Assembly: GCF_004297105.1 (NCBI RefSeq)
Contig: NZ_SCVE01000012.1
Location: forward strand, 744,001-808,000
DNA length: 64,000 bases
Reading direction: 5' to 3'
Origin: Herbiconiux sp.
GTDB taxonomy: Bacteria; Actinomycetota; Actinomycetes; Actinomycetales; Microbacteriaceae
In this document: piece by piece, positions 8,152-16,338 of the stretch
How positions within the stretch are numbered: the stretch's first letter is position 1
Layout of the letters: the number at the start of each line of letters is the position of its first letter
Notes under the pieces: generated by a model
What the model was told of the DNA's origin: nothing
Databases searched by the model: none
The model's input: the letters and a program-made list of their open reading frames with translations, nothing else
Program-made: the position numbers and the translations under genes

Positions 8152-9282
8152 TCAGCCCCTCAGGGCCTCGCGCAGCTTCACGCGCGACCCCGTGCGCAGG
8201 AGCGAGTTCGAGTACATCCGCGACCCGATCGCGATCACGATCGCGGTCGAGGCCAGCAGGACGGCCAGCGACAGCAGCGGCTCCCACCACTCGGCGTCAC
8301 CCAGGAACAGACGCAGCGGCATCCCGACGGGCGCCGAGAACGGCACGTACGACATCACCGCCATCACCGTGGGATTCGAGTTGAAGAAGATCACCAGGAA
8401 GTACGGCAGCATCACGAGCATGGTCACCGGCGAGGTGACCGAGCCCACGTCCTCCTGCCGTGACACCAGCGCCGCCGTAGCGGCATAGAGCGCCGCCAGC
8501 AGGACGAAACCGAACACGAAGAACACCACGAACCAGGCGATGGCCGGCCCGAGCGTGCCGAACAACGCCGACTGCCCCGTCGCTGTGAGCCCGATGCCCG
8601 AGATGACAGCGATCACCGCGACCTGACCGAACGCCAGGATGCTGTTGCCGATCACCTTGCCCGCCATCAGCTGCCGCGCGGTGATGGTCGACAGGAGGAT
8701 CTCCACCACGCGCGTCTGCTTCTCCTCCACCACGCTCTGCGCGATCGTGGTGCCGAAGGTGATGGCCGACATGAAGAACACCAGCCCGAACGCGATGCCG
8801 ATCAGATACGTCAGGAACCCGTCGTTCGAGCTCGGCTCGAGCAGCACCACCGAGGGCTGCACGCTGAGCAGCGGCAGGATGCTCGACGGCGACGAGTCGA
8901 GGGCCACGACCTCGTAGTCGAGGGCCGCCTGCCCGGGAATGGCCTCGCCCCCCGAGACGGTCGCCCCGCCCGTGGCCTGAACCGTGCCGCTCGGCAGAAT
9001 GGCGGCATCCACCGAACCGTCACGCACCAACTGCTGCGCGTCGTCGACGGATGCGGCCTCCGTCACCTCGAGCGCCGAGCCCGGTGTGCCGGTGCCCACC
9101 ACCGAGGCGGTCGACGACACCACGGCGACCTTGGGCGCCGATGACGAGGCGCTGAGCAGTCCGCCGACCAGGATCGAGGCGAGGATCGCGAGCATCAGCA
9201 CGCCCGTGGAGATGAGGAACGCCTTGCTCCTCAGCTTCATCGAGATCTCCCGGTGGGCCACGAGCCAGATGGGGGTGTTCAT
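8152..9282 (-). CDS. ABC-2 type exporter permease (NatB-like)
   Basis: The 376-residue protein has one N-terminal membrane span (about 22-45), a long extracytoplasmic stretch (about 46-165), and five or six clustered spans in the C-terminal half. This is the NatB/YhaP-like layout of ABC-2 permeases, some of which export Na+ or drugs. It begins inside the last codons of the ATPase gene (ATGA overlap, 9279-9282), so the two are translationally coupled and form one exporter. Substrate cannot be read from the sequence. Confidence 0.8.
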   Translation of the reverse strand: MNTPIWLVAHREISMKLRSKAFLISTGVLMLAILASILVGGLLSASSSAPKVAVVSSTASVVGTGTPGSALEVTEAASVDDAQQLVRDGSVDAAILPSGTVQATGGATVSGGEAIPGQAALDYEVVALDSSPSSILPLLSVQPSVVLLEPSSNDGFLTYLIGIAFGLVFFMSAITFGTTIAQSVVEEKQTRVVEILLSTITARQLMAGKVIGNSILAFGQVAVIAVISGIGLTATGQSALFGTLGPAIAWFVVFFVFGFVLLAALYAATAALVSRQEDVGSVTSPVTMLVMLPYFLVIFFNSNPTVMAVMSYVPFSAPVGMPLRLFLGDAEWWEPLLSLAVLLASTAIVIAIGSRMYSNSLLRTGSRVKLREALRG

Positions 9283-10175
9283 GCGACGACCTCCTTGAAG
9301 ATCTGCGAGAGAGTGGGATGGATGGGGGCGAATCGGGTGACGGGGCCGGCAGCCACCGCCCGGGTGAGAACGGCCTGGGCCGCATCCGCGCCGCCGTCGC
9401 CGCGGCCGACCTCGAACAGGGCGTACCGCCCGTCGAGCTCGATCACACTCACGCCGGGCACATCGCGCACCCAGCCCGCGTCGGCCGCGAGCTCGATCTC
9501 GTAGCGCGGCTCGGAGTGCTGCTCGCGCAGCGACTCCCTCGACCCGCGGGCCCGGATGCTGCCTCCCGCGATCACCACGAGGTCGTCGCAGATGCGCTCC
9601 ACGATGTCGAGCTGGTGCGACGAGAACAGCACGGGTGCACCACCGGCCGCGTGCTCGGAGAGCACCGACTGCACGGTCTCGACGGCCATCGGGTCGAGGC
9701 CCGAGAAGGGCTCATCGAGCACCAGCACGTCGGGGTCGTGCACGAGCGCGGCCGCGATCTGGGCTCGCTGCTGGTTGCCGAGGGAGAGGCTCTCGACGGT
9801 GTCGGATGCGCGCTCGGCGAGGCCGAGGCGGTCGAGCAGGTCGCCCGTACTCCTCGTGGCGGCGGCATTGCTCATGCCGTGCAGCCGCCCGAGGTACACG
9901 ATCTGCTCGGCGACCTTCATCTTGGGATACAGGCCGCGCTCCTCCGGCATGTACCCGAAGAGCGCACGGTCGGAGGGGGTGAGCCGGCGGCCGTCGAGCT
10001 CGACGTGGCCCGAGTCGCTCGAGAGCACCCCGAGGATGATGCGCATCGTGGTGGTCTTGCCTGCCCCGTTGCCCCCCACGAAGCCGGTCATGCGCCCGTC
10101 GCCCACGGTGAAGCTGACGTCGTCGAGCACCTTCGTGGTGCCGAACGAGCGGGAGATGTCGGTGACTTCGAGCAT
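9279..10175 (-). CDS. ABC exporter ATP-binding protein
   Basis: The 298-residue protein shows Walker A (GGNGAGKTT, about 35-43), the ABC signature SLGNQQRAQIA, Walker B (VLVLDEPFSGLDP) and a switch His (FSSHQ). A C-terminal domain of about 80 residues follows, as in NatA-type ATPases. The ATG at 10175 is chosen because AGGAAAGG lies 6-8 bases upstream; the frame extends further 5' but without homologous sequence. A -10 TAGCGT at 10213-10218 would give a leader of about 30 bases. The partner permease overlaps its stop codon. Confidence 0.87.
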   Translation of the reverse strand: MLEVTDISRSFGTTKVLDDVSFTVGDGRMTGFVGGNGAGKTTTMRIILGVLSSDSGHVELDGRRLTPSDRALFGYMPEERGLYPKMKVAEQIVYLGRLHGMSNAAATRSTGDLLDRLGLAERASDTVESLSLGNQQRAQIAAALVHDPDVLVLDEPFSGLDPMAVETVQSVLSEHAAGGAPVLFSSHQLDIVERICDDLVVIAGGSIRARGSRESLREQHSEPRYEIELAADAGWVRDVPGVSVIELDGRYALFEVGRGDGGADAAQAVLTRAVAAGPVTRFAPIHPTLSQIFKEVVA

Positions 10176-10212
10176 GGCGCCCCTTTCCTGGAGGTGGTCT
10201 CCGTGTTCTTCC

Positions 10213-10333
10213 ACGCTAGGCCGGGCGCTCGCGCGCGACATCGGCCGCGAGGAGGGCGCGGGTCCGTCGAGCGGGGGATGGTGGCATCCGGAGCTCCAGG
10301 GCATACCCTTCGGGTACCGAAGCCACCGTGGCT
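10213..10333. promoter_or_regulatory. Divergent promoter region between the ABC exporter and a small Lys-rich gene
   Basis: On the minus strand, TAGCGT (10213-10218) is a -10 for the ABC operon. On the plus strand, TACCCT (10304-10309) is a -10 for the small gene at 10353. A 13-bp palindrome AGCCAC-C-GTGGCT lies at 10321-10333, in the leader of the small gene. The operator role of the palindrome is a guess. Confidence 0.4.
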
Positions 10334-10352
10334 CCGACGATGGAGGATTCAC

Positions 10353-10490
10353 ATGGCCGAGAAATCTGCGAAGAAAGCCGTCGCCAAGCCGGCCGCCCGC
10401 TCCCTCAAGGAGAAGCGCGCCGACAAGAAGGCCAAGAGCGACCGGGCGGATCACTCCGCCGACGTCGTCTCGAACGTCAAGAAGAAGTAG
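10353..10490 (+). CDS. Lys/Ala-rich 45-residue basic protein
   Basis: The 45-residue product is strongly basic: 14 of 45 residues are Lys, with Ala, Asp, Ser and Arg. It ends in KKK and has no hydrophobic segment. GGAGG sits 5-8 bases before the ATG, and a TACCCT -10 lies 44 bp upstream, so it looks like a real gene. Its last 14 bp overlap the 3' end of the convergent response-regulator gene. Small basic proteins like this may bind nucleic acid or ribosomes, but nothing in the sequence proves it. Confidence 0.68.
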   Translation: MAEKSAKKAVAKPAARSLKEKRADKKAKSDRADHSADVVSNVKKK

Positions 10491-11172
10491 AACCGCTCGC
10501 GCCGGGCGTCGTCACGCCGTTCTCGTAGGCGTAGACGACGGCCTGGATGCGGTCGCGCAGCCCCAGCTTCTGCAGGATGCGCGACACGTGCGTCTTCACG
10601 GTGGCCTCGCCCAGATAGAGCTCCGCGGCGATCTCGGCGTTCGAGCGGCCCGCCGCGAGAAGCTCGAGCACCTCGGCCTCGCGGTCGGTGAGCAGCTCGA
10701 GTTCGGGCGCGCGGGGAGGAACGATGGATGCCCCGGCCGCGGCCTGCGCCGGCCTCTGCGTGAAGCCCTCGATCACGCGCCGGGTGACATCCGGTGACAG
10801 CAGGGCATCGCCGCGCGCGATGATCTGCACCGCGGCCACCAGGTCTTCGGGGCTCGAGTTCTTCAGCACGAAACCGCTGGCTCCCGCCTCGAGCGCCTCG
10901 AACAGGTAGTCGTCGCGATTGAACGTGGTGAGCACGAGGATTCCGGCGGTGGTGCCGGTCGCGATGAGCTCGCGGGTGGCGGCGAGGCCATCGAGTTCGG
11001 GCATCTGCACGTCCATGCAGATCACGTCGGGGGCGAGTGCCCGGGCCTGTTCGACGGCTTCGCGCCCCGTGCGGGCCTCGCCCACGACCTCGATGCCGTC
11101 TTCGGACTCGAGGATGATGCGGAGACCGACGCGCACGAGATCCTGGTCGTCGGCGAGGAGCACGCGGATCAT
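10477..11172 (-). CDS. NarL/LuxR-type response regulator
   Basis: The 231-residue protein has a receiver domain (1-120) with the acidic pair at D8-D9, phospho-acceptor D54 (CMDVQMPELDG) and a conserved Lys near 104 (VLKNSS). A LuxR helix-turn-helix lies at about 165-220 (LTDREAEVLELLAAGRSNAE). Its ATG overlaps the histidine-kinase stop (ATGA, 11169-11172), so the two are one translationally coupled two-component system. The genes beside it (ABC exporter, F420 enzyme) do not reveal the signal. Confidence 0.92.
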   Translation of the reverse strand: MIRVLLADDQDLVRVGLRIILESEDGIEVVGEARTGREAVEQARALAPDVICMDVQMPELDGLAATRELIATGTTAGILVLTTFNRDDYLFEALEAGASGFVLKNSSPEDLVAAVQIIARGDALLSPDVTRRVIEGFTQRPAQAAAGASIVPPRAPELELLTDREAEVLELLAAGRSNAEIAAELYLGEATVKTHVSRILQKLGLRDRIQAVVYAYENGVTTPGASGSTSS

Positions 11173-12566
11173 CGGTTCGTTCCCGGGTGGCTGAGGGATT
11201 CGTGCGAGTCGGGGTCGGAGACGGGGGCGAGAGGGAGGCGCGCTCGCACCCGGTAGCCGCCCCGGGGTTTGGGGCCCACTTCGAGGGTGCCGCCGACCGC
11301 CGTCACGCGTTCCCGCATGCCGACGTGGCCGAGGCCGTGGGCGCTCGTGGGGGTCGCGAGGCTGCGGCCGACGCCGGTGTCGGTGATCTCGAGTTCGACG
11401 GCATCCGGGAGATAGCGGAGACGCACCTCGGCGGTGGCACGCGCACCCGCGTGCTTGCGCACGTTCGTGAGCGACTCCTGCGTGATGCGATAGATGCTGA
11501 GCCCCACGACCGCGGGCACGGCGACGGAAGCGCCGACCGTGTCGAGCTCGACCACCAGGCCGCCGGCGCGTGACTCCTCGATCAATTCGGGAAGCTGGGC
11601 GAGGCCGCGGGTGGACGTGGAGCGGCTGGCCTCGTCGTCGTCGCTGCGGCGCAGGGTGGCCAGCATCCGGTGCAGTTCGTCGACGGCCTCGCGCGCGTTC
11701 GACTCGATGGCGCCGAGCGATTCGACGACGCGGGGATCGAGGGGAGCAGGAGCAGGAGCCGCGGGAGCCGTGCCGGTGGCGCTGTCGGGGACGCTCTTGG
11801 CGAGCATCCGTCGCGCCGCCCCCGCCTGCAGTCCCATCACCGAGACGTGGTGGGCCACGACGTCGTGCAGCTCGCGGGCGATTCGTACCCGCTCGAGCGC
11901 CACGGCCTGCAGACTGCTCACCTCCCGCTCTCGTTCGAGCTCGAGGGAGCGCTGTTCGAGCAGCCGGCGTTGGCGGGCGGATGCCCACATCGCGTTGCCG
12001 AAGACGTAGGCCGAGCCGAAATACAGCAGGTTGGTGATGATCGAGATGAGGCCGATGGCCACGAACTGCGACATCGTGCTGTCGCCCCCGGGCCGGCTGC
12101 CCGGGTTGATGGCCTGGAAGGCGAACACGGCGAGCAGCCAGATCAGCATCCCGGCGGTGATGAGCACGCGCACGACGGTGGCGAGCATCCGGTTGCGTCC
12201 CCAGGCGCCCACCGAGTAGATCGCGAGGAACAGGCAGATGTTGGCGAAGAGCGTCTCGTACACACCCGAGTACTGCCCGATCACGAAGGTGGCCGCGATC
12301 ACGAGGGAGACCACCTCGGGCACACGCCGGCGGAAGGCCAGCGGACCGGCGAGGAACACGGCCCACAGCAGGATCACCCACACGGGCGCGTGCTCGGCAT
12401 CGGAGGCGCCCACGAAGAGCAGGCCGCTGCCGATGGCGCCCGCGGTGAGCGCGGCAGCCACGATCGCGTCGCGGCGATAGCCGGCCCGGTCGGGCGACGG
12501 TCGCGTCCACTCGCCGCCGAGGGGTGCGGCGGAGCCGGCACTCGCGGTCGTCGAGGTCGCAGACAT
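11169..12566 (-). CDS. Sensor histidine kinase, HisKA_3 type
   Basis: The 465-residue protein has five or six membrane spans in its first half, no large extracellular domain, then a dimerisation/phospho-acceptor segment [17 protein letters not shown] with the His of ELHD. A GHKL ATPase domain ends in [11 protein letters not shown]. This is the intramembrane-sensing type that partners NarL regulators. The ATG at 12566 is chosen because a -10 TAGCGT (12574-12579) ends exactly seven bases upstream, the pattern of a leaderless transcript. It is followed with ATGA overlap by its response regulator. Confidence 0.9.
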   Translation of the reverse strand: MSATSTTASAGSAAPLGGEWTRPSPDRAGYRRDAIVAAALTAGAIGSGLLFVGASDAEHAPVWVILLWAVFLAGPLAFRRRVPEVVSLVIAATFVIGQYSGVYETLFANICLFLAIYSVGAWGRNRMLATVVRVLITAGMLIWLLAVFAFQAINPGSRPGGDSTMSQFVAIGLISIITNLLYFGSAYVFGNAMWASARQRRLLEQRSLELEREREVSSLQAVALERVRIARELHDVVAHHVSVMGLQAGAARRMLAKSVPDSATGTAPAAPAPAPLDPRVVESLGAIESNAREAVDELHRMLATLRRSDDDEASRSTSTRGLAQLPELIEESRAGGLVVELDTVGASVAVPAVVGLSIYRITQESLTNVRKHAGARATAEVRLRYLPDAVELEITDTGVGRSLATPTSAHGLGHVGMRERVTAVGGTLEVGPKPRGGYRVRARLPLAPVSDPDSHESLSHPGTNR

Positions 12567-12573
12567 GCCGTCA

Positions 12574-12579
12574 ACGCTA
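12574..12579 (-). promoter_or_regulatory. Leaderless -10 box for the two-component operon
   Basis: TAGCGT on the minus strand, then seven bases, then ATG. This spacing puts the transcription start at the start codon. The same hexamer and spacing recur before the genes starting at 42113 and 43709. Confidence 0.5.
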
Positions 12580-12665
12580 CCCAGAAGCCCCGGCCGTGCC
12601 ATCCGTCGCGCGGATGACGCCCGGGTGCGGCGCGCAGGCGCCGGCCGGTGCCCCACGCCCGGCGA

Positions 12666-12671
12666 TAGAAT
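12666..12671 (+). promoter_or_regulatory. Candidate -10 box for fgd
   Basis: TAGAAT matches TANNNT and lies 46 bases before the fgd start, leaving a leader of about 40 bases that carries GAAGGG as ribosome-binding site. No clear -35 is seen. Confidence 0.4.
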
Positions 12672-12717
12672 CGAGTGGCCCCGGAACGCGGGCGACGCTC
12701 CATCGAAGGGCAGTGCA

Positions 12718-13737
12718 ATGACACTCCGTCTCGGCCTCAAGGCCTCCGCCGAGCAGTTCGCGCCCCGTGAACTCGTCGAGATCGCCGTGGCCGCCGAGGG
12801 TCACGGCTTCGACTCGGTCACGGTGAGCGATCACTTCCAGCCCTGGCGGCACACGGGAGGGCACGCGCCGTTCTCGCTGAGCTGGATGGCCGCCGTCGGA
12901 GAGCGCACCGAGCGCATCATGATCGGCACATCCGTTCTCACCCCCACCTTCCGGTACAACCCCGCCGTGCTCGCCCAGGCGTTCGCCACCATGGGCTGCC
13001 TCTACCCGGAGCGCATCATGCTCGGCGTCGGCACGGGCGAGGCGCTCAACGAGATCGCCACCGGCTTCCGCGGCGCGGGCGAGCAGGACTGGCCCGAGTT
13101 CAAGGAGCGGTTCGCGCGCCTGCGCGAGTCGATCCGGCTCATGCGCGAGCTCTGGACCAGCGACCGGGTGAACTTCGAGGGCGAGTACTACTCCACTCAC
13201 GACGCCTCGATCTACGACCGGCCGGATGTGCCGATCCCCGTCTACATCGCCGCCGGCGGCCCCGTCGTGGCGCGCTATGCCGGCCGCGCGGGCGACGGCT
13301 TCATCTGCACCTCCGGCAAGGGCATGGAGCTCTACACCGAGAAGCTCCTCCCCGCGGTGGTCGAGGGCGCCGCGGCGGCCGAGCGCGACGTCGCCTCGAT
13401 CGACAAGATGATCGAGATCAAGCTCTCCTACGACCCCGACCCCGAGCGCGCACTCGAAGACACCCGGTTCTGGTCGCCGCTCTCGCTCTCGCCCGAGCAG
13501 AAGCACTCCATCACCGACCCGGTCGAGATGGAGAAGGCGGCGGATGCCCTGCCGATCGAGCAGATCGCCAAGCGCTGGATCGTGGGCAGCGACCCCGACG
13601 AGACCGTCGAGCAGATCGGCGCCTACATCGACGCGGGCCTCAACCACCTCGTGTTCCACTCCCCGGGCGCCGACCAGGAGCGCTTCATGGCGAACTTCGA
13701 GCGCGACATCGCGCCGCGGCTGCGGGCCAGGGGTTAG
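12718..13737 (+). CDS. fgd: F420-dependent glucose-6-phosphate dehydrogenase
   Basis: The 339-residue protein oxidises glucose-6-phosphate to 6-phosphogluconolactone while reducing coenzyme F420, in the cytosol. It keeps long blocks typical of the mycobacterial FGD proteins: [14 protein letters not shown] (9-22), [20 protein letters not shown] (36-55), [20 protein letters not shown] and [20 protein letters not shown]. These fit the TIM-barrel luciferase-like superfamily and FGD in particular. GAAGGG lies 7 bases before the ATG. It stands alone, divergent from the two-component operon and followed by hairpins. It implies that the organism makes F420 and uses it as hydride donor elsewhere. Confidence 0.92.
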   Translation: MTLRLGLKASAEQFAPRELVEIAVAAEGHGFDSVTVSDHFQPWRHTGGHAPFSLSWMAAVGERTERIMIGTSVLTPTFRYNPAVLAQAFATMGCLYPERIMLGVGTGEALNEIATGFRGAGEQDWPEFKERFARLRESIRLMRELWTSDRVNFEGEYYSTHDASIYDRPDVPIPVYIAAGGPVVARYAGRAGDGFICTSGKGMELYTEKLLPAVVEGAAAAERDVASIDKMIEIKLSYDPDPERALEDTRFWSPLSLSPEQKHSITDPVEMEKAADALPIEQIAKRWIVGSDPDETVEQIGAYIDAGLNHLVFHSPGADQERFMANFERDIAPRLRARG

Positions 13738-13779
13738 CTGCGCTTCGCCCCGTGCCGCTTCGCGGCGCGGGCCTGCGCT

Positions 13780-13806
13780 GTCGCGCCGGTCCCGGCCCGG
13801 CGCGAC
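13780..13806 (+). terminator. 10-bp GC hairpin after fgd
   Basis: Perfect 10-bp arms (13780-13789, 13797-13806) with a seven-base loop, in the 197-bp gap between fgd and the convergent SDR gene. A smaller GCCGC-TTC-GCGGC hairpin sits just before it at 13754-13766. No T tract is present. Nothing else is recognisable in this gap. Confidence 0.5.
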
Positions 13807-13934
13807 GCGACATGTTCGCGAGCCGTCGCTGGCGCGGCGGCGCGCTCACCCTGGGTCGTCGAGTACGGCCCGCGGCTTCCACTCGCCGAGTGCGCTTGAC
13901 CCTGAAAACCGTTCCCGCTCTGACAGCGGGGTAC

Positions 13935-14639
13935 TCAGAGGAGGATGCGGGTGTCGTTCAGGTCGATGGCCGGGGCATCCCAGAGGCCCACGACCGCTGA
14001 GGCGAGGGTGGCGACGTCGGTGAAACCCGGGAAGGTCTTCTCGGGACTCGCGGCGCGCATCCGTTCGTCGACGAGGGCTTTCACCGCGAAGATCGTGGCG
14101 GCAGCGCGGAGGCCCGGGGTGTCGCCCTGGTCGGCTCGGAAGCCGTCGGCCACCGAGCGCATCCACGACTCCGAGGCGGCCTTCGCCGCGGTGTAGTTCG
14201 CTCCGGATGCCGTGGGCGCGTCGACCGACACCGACGAGACGAACGCCACCCGTCCCTCATCGCTCGCGAGCAGCGCGGGGTAGAACGCACGAGTGGTGTT
14301 GCGGAGCGTGCGGAACGACCGTTCCATCGCCGCCCAGCCCTCATCGGTCTGGCCCAGGATGCCCGTGCCACCGACCCAGCCGCCCACGAGGTGGATGAGC
14401 CCGTCGACGGGGCCGATCGCCGTGAGGCGGGTGGCGAGCGCGGTCACGGCACCGCTGTCGGCGAGGTCGCACACCTCGGTCGCGATGCCGGGCACGCGCT
14501 CGGCCAGCGCGGTGAGCCGCCCCGCATCCGACCCCACGGCCACGACCGCCGCGCCCGCATCGACGAGGGCGGCGCACACCATTGCCCCCGACTCGCTGGT
14601 GGCCCCGGCCACCACTACCCGCCGTCCGCGCACGCTCAT
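13935..14639 (-). CDS. Short-chain dehydrogenase/reductase
   Basis: The 234-residue protein has the SDR fold: an N-terminal nucleotide loop in which the usual TGxxxGxG reads AGATSESGA (about 11-19), an acidic strand-end DLADS near 57, a catalytic Ser block VSSVSVDAP and YTAAKAA with the YxxxK pair near 148-152. The altered glycine-rich loop may change cofactor handling. It lies downstream of the DUF6421 gene on the same strand, 110 bp away across a long inverted repeat. GGGAGAG upstream supports the ATG. Substrate unknown. Confidence 0.75.
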   Translation of the reverse strand: MSVRGRRVVVAGATSESGAMVCAALVDAGAAVVAVGSDAGRLTALAERVPGIATEVCDLADSGAVTALATRLTAIGPVDGLIHLVGGWVGGTGILGQTDEGWAAMERSFRTLRNTTRAFYPALLASDEGRVAFVSSVSVDAPTASGANYTAAKAASESWMRSVADGFRADQGDTPGLRAAATIFAVKALVDERMRAASPEKTFPGFTDVATLASAVVGLWDAPAIDLNDTRILL

Positions 14640-14674
14640 GTCACTCTCCCTGCTCCATCCTCACCCGCCGATCC

Positions 14675-14734
14675 CCAGAGTCGTCACAATTTGCGCGAAA
14701 CAACGTCAATTCGCGCAAATTGTGACGACTCTGG
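14675..14734. terminator. 25-bp perfect inverted repeat between two minus-strand genes
   Basis: Perfect 25-base arms (14675-14699 and 14710-14734) enclose a 10-base loop. Each arm carries a GTCACAATTTGCGCGAA core. It follows the DUF6421 stop codon (14750) and precedes the SDR start (14639). It could end the DUF6421 transcript, process it, or be a mobile palindromic repeat. A second long repeat of similar build is at 33588-33659, with unrelated sequence. Confidence 0.65.
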
Positions 14735-14749
14735 AGGGGTGGAGGGGAC

Positions 14750-16177
14750 TCAGTCGCGGCCCGTGATGCCCGCGGTCGACGTGATCACGTCGCGCATCTT
14801 CTTCTCGAGGGCCTCGTAGAACATCGAGAGGGGGAACTCGTCGTCGAGCACGGCATCCGTGAGCCCGCGCGGCGGGCCATCGAGCGGCAGCGCGTCGACC
14901 CCGCGAGCCCACACGGATGCGGGGTTGGGCGTGAGCGTCGACGTCACGAGCTCGTAGGCGGCCAGCCAGTGCGCCGTCTTCGGCCGGTCGATCGACCGCC
15001 AGTACAGCTCGTCGATGGCGTCGCCGAGGGCCACGACCGCGTCGGCGACATCCGGCCAGTCGATGGTGAGTCGCGTGTCGGTCCAGTGCAGAACGCCGCG
15101 CTGGTGCAGCCACGCGAACAGCAGCTGCCCGCCGAGGCCGTCGTAGTTGCGCACGCGCGAACCCGTGATCGCGAAGCGGAAGATGCGGTCGAAGAGCACC
15201 GCGTACTGCACCAGGTTCGCGTGGTCGAGCAGCTCGGCGTCGGCCGCATCCAGCCGGCCCACCTCCACCGCGTCACGCGCTGCCGTGAGCCGGCGCGAGA
15301 TGCGCACCGCCTCGCGGAACGCCGTGAGGTCGCACCGCAGCTCCTCCAGGGAGTAGAGGAAGTAGGGCATGCGCTGCTTGATCATGAACGGGTCGAACGG
15401 CAGGTCGCCGCGCATGTGGGTGCGGTCGTGGATGAGGTCCCACATCACGAAGGTGCGCTCGGTGAGCTCCTGGTCGTCGAGCAGCCGCACCGCATCTGCC
15501 GGCAGTTCGAGCCGGGTGACGGATGCGGCCTCCCGCACCACCCGCCGGAAGCGCGCCGCCTCGCGGTCGGCGAAGATCGCCCCCCAGGTGTACTGCGGAA
15601 TGCTCGAGGTGGCCACCGACTCGGGGAAGAGCACGGCCGAGTTGGTGTCGTACCCCGCCGTGAAGTCGAGGAAGCGGATGGGCACGAACAGCGAGTTCGA
15701 GTAGTCGCCGGCCTCGAGAGAAGCGATGAACGACGGCCAGAGCACCTCGATCAGCACCGCCTCGACGTGCCGGTCGGTGCTGCCGTTCTGGGTGTACATG
15801 GGGAACACCACGAGGTGCCGGGTGCCGTCGACCCGGTGCTGCTCGGGGTGGAAGGCCACGAGCGAGGCGAGGAAGTCGGGCACGCCGAACCCCTCGGATG
15901 CCCACGTGGCGAAGTCGGTGCGCAGCGCCGCGAGGTACTCGCGGTCGTGCGGGAAGGAGGGGGCGAGCACCTCGACGGAAGACACGATGCGGGCGACGAG
16001 CTTGCGCGCCGCGGCGTGATCGATGGGGTCGGGGACCGAGCCGTCTTTCACCTGCAGTGCCTGCAGTTCGGCGACGGCCGACTTCAGCGAGACCCAGGCG
16101 GGGGAGGACACGACGTCTTCGACGACCTCGGGTTCTCCGATGATGGCGGCGGATGCTGCGGCGGGGCGTGATGACAT
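14750..16177 (-). CDS. DUF6421-family protein
   Basis: The 475-residue protein has no membrane span or signal peptide. It matches from memory an actinobacterial family of unknown function (DUF6421). Visible hallmarks are VVFPMYTQNGSTDRHVEAVL, the aromatic-rich SIPQYTWGAIFADREAARF, and a His/Asp-rich stretch MWDLIHDRTHMRGDLPFDPF that could bind a metal. GGAGG seven bases before the ATG at 16177 and a TAGGCT -10 at 16207-16212 set the start; the longer frame upstream is not needed. An SDR gene follows it. Pairing of this family with an SDR looks deliberate, but no reaction is known to me. Confidence 0.65.
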   Translation of the reverse strand: MSSRPAAASAAIIGEPEVVEDVVSSPAWVSLKSAVAELQALQVKDGSVPDPIDHAAARKLVARIVSSVEVLAPSFPHDREYLAALRTDFATWASEGFGVPDFLASLVAFHPEQHRVDGTRHLVVFPMYTQNGSTDRHVEAVLIEVLWPSFIASLEAGDYSNSLFVPIRFLDFTAGYDTNSAVLFPESVATSSIPQYTWGAIFADREAARFRRVVREAASVTRLELPADAVRLLDDQELTERTFVMWDLIHDRTHMRGDLPFDPFMIKQRMPYFLYSLEELRCDLTAFREAVRISRRLTAARDAVEVGRLDAADAELLDHANLVQYAVLFDRIFRFAITGSRVRNYDGLGGQLLFAWLHQRGVLHWTDTRLTIDWPDVADAVVALGDAIDELYWRSIDRPKTAHWLAAYELVTSTLTPNPASVWARGVDALPLDGPPRGLTDAVLDDEFPLSMFYEALEKKMRDVITSTAGITGRD

Positions 16178-16206
16178 GGTGGAACCTCCAATCGATCGTT
16201 CTCTCG

Positions 16207-16212
16207 AGCCTA
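16207..16212 (-). promoter_or_regulatory. Candidate -10 box for the DUF6421 gene
   Basis: TAGGCT on the minus strand, 29 bases before the ATG at 16177, fits TANNNT and leaves a leader carrying GGAGG. Confidence 0.4.
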
Positions 16213-16325
16213 GACACAACGCATCCGCGCTTCTTTGACCTGGTCGGGACTTCGTTGCGCGTATGCGGCCGCGCGGCGCAGATTTGCTGCGAAGCGGCTT
16301 CCCAGGCCGCGGCCGCGAGCCCCGG

Positions 16326-16331
16326 TAGCAT
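16326..16331 (+). promoter_or_regulatory. Leaderless -10 box deciding the acyltransferase start
   Basis: TAGCAT is followed by seven bases and the ATG at 16339. Another in-frame ATG at 16330 lies inside this -10 hexamer, so it would not be in the transcript. Confidence 0.5.
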
Positions 16332-16338
16332 GGACGCG

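Noticed and set aside
11173..12510. 5' extension of the response-regulator frame through the histidine-kinase gene
   Set aside because: The kinase frame is the real one; the regulator starts at 11172 where the receiver domain begins.
12565..12717. N-terminal extension of fgd to an upstream start
   Set aside because: The upstream codons do not resemble the family, cross the TAGAAT -10 and lack a ribosome site; the ATG at 12718 matches known FGD proteins.
13915..13936. A possible fourth copy of the TGAGTA dyad (TGACAGC-GGG-GTACTCA)
   Set aside because: Only the right arm fits, and it overlaps the end of the SDR gene rather than an upstream region.
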